Below are positions 35,821 through 44,196 of a stretch of 64,000 nt of DNA, piece after piece. A program made the translations under genes and the position numbers. Each line of letters opens with the position of its first letter. Positions within the stretch are counted from its first letter, which is position 1. The notes beneath the pieces were generated by a model, which saw nothing but the letters and a program-made list of their open reading frames with translations, searched no databases and was not told where the DNA came from. Where the stretch lies: positions 372,001-436,000 of the forward strand of contig JBBMRB010000002.1 in the NCBI GenBank assembly GCA_038900335.1, read 5' to 3'. Source of the stretch: Rs1 sp038900335. GTDB taxonomy: Bacteria; Pseudomonadota; Gammaproteobacteria; Pseudomonadales; Balneatricaceae.

Positions 35821-36687
35821 TTAACGGAAAATAACGGTTTTGTTACCTTCAAGAAAAACGCGTTTTTCAATATGCAATTTGACCGCTTTAGCCAGTGCTA
35901 CTGTTTCAGTATCACGACCTACAGCTACCAGCGCATCTGCACAGTATGTATGGCCGACAGGCTGTACCGATTGTTCTATAATAGGGCCTTCATCAAGATC
36001 AGATGTCACATAATGGGCAGTCGCGCCGATAAGTTTAACGCCACGTGCATGGGCTTGATGATAGGGTTTGGCTCCCTTAAAGCCTGGTAGGAACGAGTGA
36101 TGAATATTGATTGCTCGACCACTTAGCTGTGAACACAAGTTATCAGAAAGGATTTGCATATAGCGCGCTAATACCACCAGCTCAGTTTGTGTCTGTTGCA
36201 TTATCTCTAACAGCGCTTCTTCCTGATCTCGTTTATTTTCCTTAGTTACCGGTAAATAAACAAAACGTATGCCTTCTCGCTCTGCCATCGCTCGCAAATC
36301 AATGTGGTTAGAAACAATAGCTGCGACTTCCATATTCAGCTCGCCTTTGCGTAAGCGATACAAAAGATCATCAAGACAGTGGTCAAACTTACTTACCATA
36401 ATGATCACTTTAGTAGGCAAAGCGGCAATGTGTAATTCCCACTGCATAGCAAATTGATTTGCAACAGCCTCAAATTCTTCTCTGATATTATCTGCTGTGC
36501 TATCCCCTGATTCTATATGGAATACTGTACGCATAAAGAAACGTCCAGAATCTTGATCATCAAATTGTGATAGTTCACTAATATAACAGCCATGTTCAAC
36601 TAAAAAAGAAGTTACTTTTGCAACAATTCCACTACTTGCTGAACAGGTCGTTTTTAAAATAAATTGATTTACTTTTTGTTTATGCAT
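35821..36687 (-). CDS. purU: Formyltetrahydrofolate deformylase
   Basis: 288 residues from the ATG at 36687 (family length about 280-290; the longer frame from 36744 adds an AT-rich, unlikely tail). N-terminal ACT domain: NQFILKTTCSASSGIVAKVTSFLVEHGCYISELSQFDD. C-terminal formyltransferase-like hydrolase domain with the catalytic NIHHSFLPGFKGAKPYHQA and HYVTSDLDEGPIIEQ. It releases formate from 10-formyl-THF and regenerates free THF. Position just upstream of soxBDAG (131 bases, same strand) fits disposal of the one-carbon units that SoxBDAG puts on folate. Confidence 0.95.
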   Translation of the reverse strand: MHKQKVNQFILKTTCSASSGIVAKVTSFLVEHGCYISELSQFDDQDSGRFFMRTVFHIESGDSTADNIREEFEAVANQFAMQWELHIAALPTKVIIMVSKFDHCLDDLLYRLRKGELNMEVAAIVSNHIDLRAMAEREGIRFVYLPVTKENKRDQEEALLEIMQQTQTELVVLARYMQILSDNLCSQLSGRAINIHHSFLPGFKGAKPYHQAHARGVKLIGATAHYVTSDLDEGPIIEQSVQPVGHTYCADALVAVGRDTETVALAKAVKLHIEKRVFLEGNKTVIFR

Positions 36688-36877
36688 AATATCTACCAAC
36701 CAAATACGAAATGTTTTTTCAAATACAAAATATTTAAAAAACAATAAAAACTTAAGTAAAGTATATTTAATAAGAGATATATAGCAACGATACGCTACAA
36801 TTTACTAAGAAAAAATTAACCATATATTTATATATTAATTATTATTTTATATATGAATCAAAAAAAACAAGGGCATC

Positions 36878-37678
36878 ATGACAAACAAAGATTTAGCGGT
36901 TCAAGAAAAAAACTATACCGTTCCTGCACTGTCTCGTGGGTTAAAAATACTAGGGATGTTTTCACAAAAAACACCAATATTAAATACCAATGACTTCGCA
37001 GAAAATTTAGGTGTTTCTACTTCCTCCATTTATCGCATTGTACAAACACTAACAGACATGAATTTTTTAAAGAAAATATCACGAAATACCTATCAATTAG
37101 GGCCAGCTGTAATTTCTCAGGGGTATACGTATTTAGCAGGTAAGGATATTATCGATATATCGATAACACACCTGCAAAATTTACGAGATGTAACATCAGT
37201 TTCTTGCCATTTAGCTGTACGCGAAGAACGTGAAGTTATTTATATATATAGAGCCCTCGCTTCACAAAGATTATCGGTAAACATTCCAATAGGAACAAGA
37301 CTGCCATGCCACAGTACTGCGCTTGGCAGAGCCTTACTAACAGGTTTGAATGACAGTGAGCTATCGCAATTATATTATGGAGCACAACTAGATAACGTAG
37401 AAAGCCATAACCCACAAAGCCTTCCCGCTCTAAAACTAAAGGTCAGGGACGAAAGAGAACAAGGCTACTCTATTAATCAATCAGATCTAGCGACAGCAAT
37501 AGCCGCTCCCATTCGAGACCATCATAATAATATTATTGCAGCCATTAACATTTCAGGCCCAGACGCCTTTATACAAGGCAAAGAGATATCAATAGAAATC
37601 ACTCATCAGCTGCAACAAACAGCACTCGCTATTTCAGAAGAACTTGGGTATAGAGTGAGGCTACCAGAGCTAATTTAA
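36878..37678 (+). CDS. IclR-family transcriptional regulator (A)
   Basis: 266 residues. The winged helix YTVPALSRGLKILGMFSQKTPILNTNDFAENLGVSTSSIYRIVQTL is at about residues 13-60. The IclR GAF-like effector domain follows (VRE...LPCHSTALGRALLTG, SINQSDLATAIAAPIRDHHNNIIAAINISGPD). It is divergent from purU-sox (190 bases), so it is the likely regulator of sarcosine oxidation. It is clearly paralogous to the gene at 37759-38541. Confidence 0.93.
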   Translation: MTNKDLAVQEKNYTVPALSRGLKILGMFSQKTPILNTNDFAENLGVSTSSIYRIVQTLTDMNFLKKISRNTYQLGPAVISQGYTYLAGKDIIDISITHLQNLRDVTSVSCHLAVREEREVIYIYRALASQRLSVNIPIGTRLPCHSTALGRALLTGLNDSELSQLYYGAQLDNVESHNPQSLPALKLKVRDEREQGYSINQSDLATAIAAPIRDHHNNIIAAINISGPDAFIQGKEISIEITHQLQQTALAISEELGYRVRLPELI

Positions 37679-37684
37679 AATATA

Positions 37685-37706
37685 GCTCTTCTCACTTAAG
37701 AAGAGC
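37685..37706. terminator. Hairpin between the two convergent iclR genes
   Basis: GCTCTTCT (37685-37692) pairs with 37699-37706 across the 6-base loop CACTTA. It lies 6 bases after the first stop. No strong U-tract. Confidence 0.5.
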
Positions 37707-37758
37707 CATGACACCTAGGACAAATAAATATTTAAAAAACATACCACCACAAAAGAAG

Positions 37759-38541
37759 CTAAAGCGAGTGAGCCTTCTCTTTACTATAGCCACTTATATC
37801 TTGGGATATTTTGCTAGCAGAATCTTTTAACATATCAAGCAAACGCTCCTGCATGCCCGTTTTTTTCATTATAGCATCTGGAACAGAAACATTAATTGCA
37901 GCCACTACATTATTCATATGATCATAAATAGGCACTGCTAAGGCAGTTGAGTAGTCTGAAAAATGTATACTCCAGCCTTGCCCTGATTCTTTTCTACATA
38001 ATTCAACCAATTCAGGAAAAGTTTGCGGTGCTGGTTCAGGATAACCATCAAGACGCTGCCCACTGTACAAAGCCTCCAATTCATCTGCATACATACCTGT
38101 CAACAAAACCCGCCCCATTGCCGTAGTATGGCAAGGGTATCGCATACCCAAAGGGACGTTAACGGCGAGTATCTGAGATGCAAGCGCTCGAAAAATATAA
38201 ATAGTTTCCCGCCCTTCTCTGATAGCCAAATGGCTTGATAAGGATGTAATATCTCGTAATTTAATAATATAAGGCGCAGCTATTTCCGATATTTCTCGAC
38301 TTGCCAAATAACAAAAGCCTCGAGATAACACCTGAGAACCCAACTCATAGCTATTGACCCCTACCCTTCGCAAATACCCCATATTTGTGAGGGTTTGTAC
38401 GATACGATAGAGGGAACCTAAGCTAACACCAAATGCCTCCGCCATCTCAGCCTGAGTAAGGCGCCGAGACTGACCTGTAAACATTTCTAGAATCTGAAGC
38501 CCGCGCTGTAACGCAGGAACAGTGTAATCTTTCTCAGCCAC
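37759..38541 (-). CDS. IclR-family transcriptional regulator (B)
   Basis: 260 residues, same architecture as the neighbouring IclR: YTVPALQRGLQILEMFTGQSRRLTQAEMAEAFGVSLGSLYRIVQTLTNMGYL, then LPLGMRYPCHTTAMGRVLLTG-type effector residues and AVPIYDHMNNVVAAINVSVPD. The two proteins match across their whole length (TVPAL.RGL.IL.MF, IYRIVQTLT.M, YLA...DI/EI), so they arose by duplication. It lies upstream of nothing on its own strand except the TAXI-TRAP block, which ends 59 bases away in transcription order. It probably regulates that transporter and the hutG-like gene. Confidence 0.92.
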   Translation of the reverse strand: MAEKDYTVPALQRGLQILEMFTGQSRRLTQAEMAEAFGVSLGSLYRIVQTLTNMGYLRRVGVNSYELGSQVLSRGFCYLASREISEIAAPYIIKLRDITSLSSHLAIREGRETIYIFRALASQILAVNVPLGMRYPCHTTAMGRVLLTGMYADELEALYSGQRLDGYPEPAPQTFPELVELCRKESGQGWSIHFSDYSTALAVPIYDHMNNVVAAINVSVPDAIMKKTGMQERLLDMLKDSASKISQDISGYSKEKAHSL

Positions 38542-38599
38542 AATCGAACCTCAAATTTTCACTTTAATATGGGTCATCCCTGACCCAATAATTTATATA

Positions 38600-40834
38600 T
38601 TATAAATTATCGACTGACCCTTTCCTATAATTACGTATAAGTATAGCTAAAACTAGAGATCCCGCTAAAGCAATAATCCAAGGTGTATTACCAACCAAAA
38701 GAAGCCCAGATATTGTTAAAATCCATTTTTCGAATCTCTGCAGCGGTGCATTAAAGAAACCAATATACGCAGCAGACAATGCGATTATACATAGCACTCC
38801 ACTAATCATCGCTAATACAAACTCGGTCCAATTGAATTCTAGAAACAACATGCTTGGTGCGTAGATAAACATAAAGGGAACTAATGCCTTACCCATAGAT
38901 AGACGAAACGCCGTCAACCCTGTTCGCATTGGATCTGAGCCAGCAATACCTGCACCTGCATACGCAGCCAATGCCACTGGAGGTGTTACATCAGCCAATA
39001 CACCATAATAAAAGATAAAGAAATGAGCCGCCAATATCGCGACTCCAAAATCATCTAACGCTGGAGCAACAATTGAAGCGAGAATAATATACGTAGGAGT
39101 TGTGGGAATACCAGCTCCCATTAGAATACAAGCTAAAGCGACCAATATCAAAGCGATGAACAATGTAATACTTGACTCACTCAATAGCTCAAAAGGCACT
39201 AAGGGTGTTATCCAGCCACCAAAATCAACGGCCAACCCAACTATTGCACCAGAGAACTTAAAGCCCAGGCCCGTTAAGGTTGTTACACCTAGTAGAAAAC
39301 CTACACAAGCACAAGCAGCTGTAATAGCAATTGACTGCTTCGCACCTTCTTCTAAACTAACGACCAAGCGACGCGGTGTTAATACACTCCCATGATCTAA
39401 TTTCGAAAACCCTAAAGGCTTTAGTATTACAGGGATATACGAACAAAGCACTGTTAGAACAATACCCCAAAAGGCAGCTAAGAATGGCGTGTATTGCATT
39501 AATAGCATAGAAACCATAACGATCAAAGGAATAGTCTGATGCCAATGGCGAGCCATTATATTGGAGAATTTTGGAATATCGGCAGCGGGAATACCTTTAA
39601 GGTTTAACCGTCTCGCCTCAAAATGCACCATACACAAGGTCGCTAAGTAATGAAACGCTGCTGGTATAATGGCAATTAAAATCAGCTCATTATATGGCAC
39701 TCCTAACATTTCAGACATTACAAATGCTGAGGCTCCCATAATAGGAGGAGTTATCTGCCCACCGCAAGAAGCCGCCGCTTCTGTTGCTGCTGAAAAACGA
39801 CCGCTAAAACCATAGCGTTTCATCATTGGTATTGTAAAAGCACCCGTTGTAACGGTATTCGCCACCGGCGAACCAGAAATCATACCAAAGAAACCAGAAG
39901 AAACTACAGATACTTTAGCAGGACCTCCTGCATAACGACCTGAAAGAACAGTTGCTAACTCTATAAATAGCTGACCTAGCCCTGATGCTTGCGCCAATAC
40001 TCCGAACAAAACAAAATGAAATACATAAGTAGCAACAACACCGATAGCAATACCGTATATACCTTCCGTACCCAGGTACAAATGCTCAACTAACCGAATA
40101 ATGTCATAACCTCTATGGGCTAAAACTCCTGGCAAGTGCGGGCCCAAGATAGCATAAAGCAGAGATACAACACCTATTATCGCTAATGATTCACCCATTG
40201 TACGACGAGCACCTTCTATTACCAATAGGATAGCAGCACCACCCATCACATAATCAAAGGGCTGAGGAAAACCTATATTTGCAATAAAGATATCATCAAA
40301 GAAAAACACCAAATAACCAGAGAAAACCACACCCATTACAGCCAAAGGCCAATCTAGCCAGCTAAGCTTATTGCCTCTACCACCCAAAACAGAAAGAGGC
40401 AACGCTGATAAACACATCATTACAGCAAAGGCATAAATAGATATATTTAAAAATACAGGTAGTTGTGTTCCTATTGCACTAACGAGTTGATTCGCTATTA
40501 ATAAATAAAAAGCACCGTACGCCAAACTTAACACAATACTAACTTTAGGATTTTTTGGCACTTTACGAGGAAATACCAAAAATAATAACCCCATAATAAA
40601 AGCCATATGTACAGTACGATGGGAAATCTCATTAAGCAGCCCAAACCCCGCAGTATAAATATGGAACAAGCTAAGAACGACACAAGAAATAGTAACAAAT
40701 AATTTCAAAATACCGTTCAAATCACGAAAATTACTTTCACTATCAAATTCTTTAATTAAATTATCAACCTGCTCTTGAGGAATATCATCTGCAGTGTCAA
40801 GGGGAGTATTATTGGTTTGGTTTTGTTTGATCAT
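38600..40834 (-). CDS. TAXI-type TRAP transporter, fused 4TM/12TM permease
   Basis: 744 residues, about 17-18 membrane helices. The N-terminal third is the fused small (DctQ-like) subunit. The rest is the large permease with FFGMISGSPVANTVTTGAFTIPMMKRYGFSGRFSAATEAAASCGGQITPPIMGASAFVMSE, the family signature, and GAGIPTTPTYIILASIVAPAL. The fusion is typical for TAXI-TRAP systems, which use the binding protein at 41322-42290. Transport is driven by Na+ or H+. It is in the order binding protein, DUF1850, permease on the minus strand. Confidence 0.95.
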   Translation of the reverse strand: MIKQNQTNNTPLDTADDIPQEQVDNLIKEFDSESNFRDLNGILKLFVTISCVVLSLFHIYTAGFGLLNEISHRTVHMAFIMGLLFLVFPRKVPKNPKVSIVLSLAYGAFYLLIANQLVSAIGTQLPVFLNISIYAFAVMMCLSALPLSVLGGRGNKLSWLDWPLAVMGVVFSGYLVFFFDDIFIANIGFPQPFDYVMGGAAILLVIEGARRTMGESLAIIGVVSLLYAILGPHLPGVLAHRGYDIIRLVEHLYLGTEGIYGIAIGVVATYVFHFVLFGVLAQASGLGQLFIELATVLSGRYAGGPAKVSVVSSGFFGMISGSPVANTVTTGAFTIPMMKRYGFSGRFSAATEAAASCGGQITPPIMGASAFVMSEMLGVPYNELILIAIIPAAFHYLATLCMVHFEARRLNLKGIPAADIPKFSNIMARHWHQTIPLIVMVSMLLMQYTPFLAAFWGIVLTVLCSYIPVILKPLGFSKLDHGSVLTPRRLVVSLEEGAKQSIAITAACACVGFLLGVTTLTGLGFKFSGAIVGLAVDFGGWITPLVPFELLSESSITLFIALILVALACILMGAGIPTTPTYIILASIVAPALDDFGVAILAAHFFIFYYGVLADVTPPVALAAYAGAGIAGSDPMRTGLTAFRLSMGKALVPFMFIYAPSMLFLEFNWTEFVLAMISGVLCIIALSAAYIGFFNAPLQRFEKWILTISGLLLVGNTPWIIALAGSLVLAILIRNYRKGSVDNL

Positions 40835-40858
40835 AGATTTACTTCTTATCTTTATGGC

Positions 40859-41362
40859 TTACTGACAGCTCCCTACCGGCTTTATACCAAGTCCAGCATC
40901 AGGCCATATATTTAAATTTATAGTTCTATCGCCTGTATGCAATTTATTCTCAAAACGCTTATCAGTACGAACAATCAAATTGCTAATATTTCTTTTCAAA
41001 TGCAGAATAAACTGACCATCACGATGCTCAAATGCAACAGCATCTGGCTCATCTATTAATGATGGTAACCCTTGTCCATGAGCGACGAAACGCTCTTTTG
41101 TTTGCAATATCTGATAATGGCCGTCGTTTACTAATAATCTATACTCATCAGACACTGGTGTTAGTGATACTGAATGAATAAAAGATAAAGAAAACTCATT
41201 ATCCACCAAACTTATACAAGCTAATGGCTTTGCAGACCGATACTCTGTAATACTTAATCCAGAGGCTAATAAATACGGAGTAATTACCACACAGGTAATT
41301 ACTCCAATAAATTTAAATATCTTACTTAATAATCCCTTTCTCACGATAATAACGCTCAGCAC
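40859..41362 (-). CDS. DUF1850 protein, TAXI-TRAP partner
   Basis: Up to 167 residues starting at a GTG at 41362 that overlaps the end of the binding-protein gene by 41 bases; an in-frame GTG at 41344 is an alternative start. One N-terminal membrane helix (IFKFIGVITCVVITPYLLASG), then the DUF1850 core with LSFIHSVSLTPVSDEYRL and GLGIKPVG at the end. The family occurs almost only beside TAXI-TRAP genes and is thought to be an accessory subunit; its action is not known. Confidence 0.87.
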   Translation of the reverse strand: MLSVIIVRKGLLSKIFKFIGVITCVVITPYLLASGLSITEYRSAKPLACISLVDNEFSLSFIHSVSLTPVSDEYRLLVNDGHYQILQTKERFVAHGQGLPSLIDEPDAVAFEHRDGQFILHLKRNISNLIVRTDKRFENKLHTGDRTINLNIWPDAGLGIKPVGSCQ

Positions 41363-42290
41363 CAGGATGTAGGGGAATTGACACTGACTCTAGCGCTGTT
41401 TTAAGGCTAATTTCTTTACCTTTTACATGCACTTTTGCCAATGTTTCGACATTTTCATATAAAGCCTTTGTTACAGCATAAGCAATATCATCTGAAAGCT
41501 CTGCATGTGTTGCCCAAATGGCACGCACAGCCAAAGTTTCAACATCTTTATCAATACCTTTATAAGTACCTGCTGGCAGAATAGTACTAGCATAATAAGG
41601 TTGATTTTTTTGCAGCTCTTTGATCGGAGCTCCAGTCAAAGGGATAATACTTACATCATGGCCATTTGACAGCTCAACAATTGAAGCTGTAGGTGATCCT
41701 GCAGTAATAAGAGACGCGTCTAAATTACCATCTTTTATTTTCTCAGCAGATTGTGAAAAAGAGGAGTAATCTTCTTTTATATCTTCTCTTTTCATACCGT
41801 GTGCCGCTAACAAGTCACCTAACAACTGCCACTGCCCAGATCCTGGTGAACCAGAACTAACACTACGACCTTTTAGATCCGCAAAACTATTAATACCAGG
41901 CTGTGCAATTAACTGTACCGTTTCTGGATAAAGTGCACCCAACGCGCGTAGGTTAGTAATAGCTTTACCTTCAAATTGATTTTTACCAGCGTATGCAGCA
42001 TCTAATACATCAGCAGCAACGAAAGCAGACTCAATCGATCCACGGCCTAACAACCCAGCATTTGCAACCGATGCATTACCGGTCTCAGCTGTCGCTGACA
42101 GTTTCTTACCTTCAAGGTCAGAATTGTTTGAGATAACTTGAGCAAGCATCCCGCCTAAAGGATAGTACGTACCTCCAGTACCACCTGTAGCGATCCCAAA
42201 GAACACACGTTCTTCTGCTTGAATACCAACACTCGTTAGCCCTGCTGTTAATGCAGCAGAAACCAGAAGGGTCTTTATTGTTTTCTTCAT
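41322..42290 (-). CDS. TAXI-family TRAP periplasmic binding protein
   Basis: 322 residues. Signal peptide KKTIKTLLVSAALTAGLTSVGIQA, then ERVFFGIATGGTGGTYYPLGGMLAQVIS, the conserved TAXI opening that contacts the ligand. SSGSPGSGQWQLLGDLLAAHG and PLHPGAERYYREKGI at the end are typical. The few studied TAXI proteins bind glutamate or other carboxylates. With a formimidoylglutamase-like gene 53 bases upstream in transcription order, an N-formimidoyl- or guanidino-type acid is a candidate ligand (inference). Confidence 0.93.
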   Translation of the reverse strand: MKKTIKTLLVSAALTAGLTSVGIQAEERVFFGIATGGTGGTYYPLGGMLAQVISNNSDLEGKKLSATAETGNASVANAGLLGRGSIESAFVAADVLDAAYAGKNQFEGKAITNLRALGALYPETVQLIAQPGINSFADLKGRSVSSGSPGSGQWQLLGDLLAAHGMKREDIKEDYSSFSQSAEKIKDGNLDASLITAGSPTASIVELSNGHDVSIIPLTGAPIKELQKNQPYYASTILPAGTYKGIDKDVETLAVRAIWATHAELSDDIAYAVTKALYENVETLAKVHVKGKEISLKTALESVSIPLHPGAERYYREKGIIK

Positions 42291-42343
42291 TTTATTTTCC
42301 TTTATTAGTTGTTTAACATTTACAATATAAAATTAGCGCTTAA

Positions 42344-43300
42344 TTATTTTAACATTTGTCCAGCTAGCACTCCTGCTGTTCTAGCAGTAACTCCTTGTGG
42401 ATCAAAACTAGGATTCAGTTCAGTTATTTCAACCAATGGAAGACCATATGTACAATATCTAGAACTACTTATCACTAAGCCAATAATAGACTCAATCACT
42501 CTCAATTCGACACCACGAACTGCAGGTGCACTTACCCCTGGTGCTTGGTAATGCGGCAGCACATCCATATCTATCGTCAAATATAATGCATCACAAGTCT
42601 GAGCAAAGTTTTCTAATTCTATTTTTATTTCTTCAAGGTCGTTTTCTTTCACCTGCTTATCTTTACGATAAGTAACCCCCCATGAGTCTGCACGGTGGAA
42701 CAAAGCTTGTGTGTTAGCTTCTTCAGCAAGCCCTAAACAAAAATAATGAAAATCATCTGCTCCAACTAAAGTCTGAATTTGATAAAAAGGAGTCCCAGAT
42801 GATGCACCTGAATCACCAGGGCATCGCAAATCAAAATGAGCATCTAGGTTAATAATTCCTATTTTACAGTCCTTACCTAACGCTTTATATAAACCACAAA
42901 AACTACCGTAAGCTGTTTCATGCCCACCACCAACTACCAGCAAACGTGAAACCTTAGGAATCTCAGCTGCTACTCGTTCAGCTAATAACTCTTGCCCTGC
43001 TTCTAAATCATTACACTCAACAATGACATCACCAAAATCTATGAGACTACAATCATCCTCGTGCCATGCGATATTGCTAAGTTGGCGACGAAAAGCAGCA
43101 GGCCCTTGAGCAGCACCAATTCGCCCATTATTCCTTTTCACTCCTTCATCGCTACAAAAACCAATCATCCCTCTATATATTTTTGTCTCATCAATTTCTT
43201 GAGTGCATAGGGTGACTTTTTGGTGCCAGCGTAACGCACAAGGCAGCTCTTCTTGATCCAACTTCCCTTGCCACTCAACGGGATTTAAAATAACAGCCAT
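42344..43300 (-). CDS. hutG: Formimidoylglutamase-like enzyme (ureohydrolase/arginase superfamily)
   Basis: 318 residues from the ATG at 43300 (MAVILNPVEWQGK; the ATG at 43330 adds ten residues). Binuclear Mn-site motifs: GGGHETAYGSF, NLDAHFDLRCPGDSGASSGTPFYQI and YLTIDMDVLPHYQAPGVSAPAVRGV. The GGGHE..YG and SSGTPF forms are those of HutG rather than arginase or agmatinase (usually GG.HS). HutG hydrolyses N-formimidoyl-L-glutamate to L-glutamate and formamide. No hutH, hutU or hutI gene is nearby; instead it leads a TAXI-TRAP operon. Confidence 0.85.
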   Translation of the reverse strand: MAVILNPVEWQGKLDQEELPCALRWHQKVTLCTQEIDETKIYRGMIGFCSDEGVKRNNGRIGAAQGPAAFRRQLSNIAWHEDDCSLIDFGDVIVECNDLEAGQELLAERVAAEIPKVSRLLVVGGGHETAYGSFCGLYKALGKDCKIGIINLDAHFDLRCPGDSGASSGTPFYQIQTLVGADDFHYFCLGLAEEANTQALFHRADSWGVTYRKDKQVKENDLEEIKIELENFAQTCDALYLTIDMDVLPHYQAPGVSAPAVRGVELRVIESIIGLVISSSRYCTYGLPLVEITELNPSFDPQGVTARTAGVLAGQMLK

Positions 43301-44196
43301 AACTTCTCTATTTATTTGAATTATGCACATGATTTAAACACTATATATTCTATCTAGCAACTGCATACGCTATCATCGTTTTATATAAGAATTTATTTTA
43401 CGTATATGTATTTATATGGTGTTTTTAATAAAAAAACAGTTCTACTTGCCGCTACAATAAATTAAATAAAAAAGATGTTATACACGCAGGTTTGATTGAG
43501 AACAGCCTTAAGGTTTAACTACTTGGAACCCATGGGGTAATACAATCAAACCCATTAATGAGCCTTGTTGATAAGTCTACAAGTAATCTATGATGCAGAA
43601 ATTTTAGTTTTTAGCTCTAAAATCTGATAATTTTCGCCAGGTGTTTTGTGGTGGTAGCACATACCCATTTGATCATTTAGTTAATTGTGCTAAAAATTTC
43701 AGGCTACGACCAACTGGTAATCAAACCTTATTCCAAGTGTGTCGGTTGTGACCATATATTCCGTTATCAGAAAAGAATTTTTATCTCATTAAGTGTCACT
43801 ACACTAATACATCAGAAGTGACTATATGCTTTTATTGATCATATTATTTATAGCCGTTTGATTTTAATGATATTAAAAATTACTTGCTGAAATGATATTG
43901 AACAAAATAAGTTATTTCCAAAGAAGTATTTTTATCTGGATGATATATTAATACGCAAGTAAGACTTAGATATAAAACGTAAATATGCATATGACTATTA
44001 TAGAAGAAACTACATTATATTTTTTGTGATCTGAGCTATGAAAAAAGATTAGTACGAGGAAAAAAGCCCAGCATTGCTGGGCTTTCATTACAGAAGCTCT
44101 GCCTTTTAGTAAACTTAAAGAGGCTCGCTACAACTTTCACTTTAACTATATCGATTTATGTCCCCAATTACTTTCAATTAATTTTCTAAAGGCTGT
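43301..44196. other. Long intergenic region
   Basis: About 870 bases with no recognised gene, very AT-rich from 43330 to 43440 and from 43740 to 44040. A plus-strand frame at about 43617-43748 is open for some 43 codons (DNFRQVFCGGSTYPFDHLV...) without a start codon; I could not identify it. A terminator for the upstream-numbered oxidoreductase lies at 44058-44085. Confidence 0.4.
44058..44085 (-). terminator. Terminator after the FAD oxidoreductase gene
   Basis: On the minus strand a 9-bp stem AAGCCCAGC/GCTGGGCTT with loop AAT is followed by TTTTTTCC. It lies about 110 bases downstream of the stop at 44197. Confidence 0.8.
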
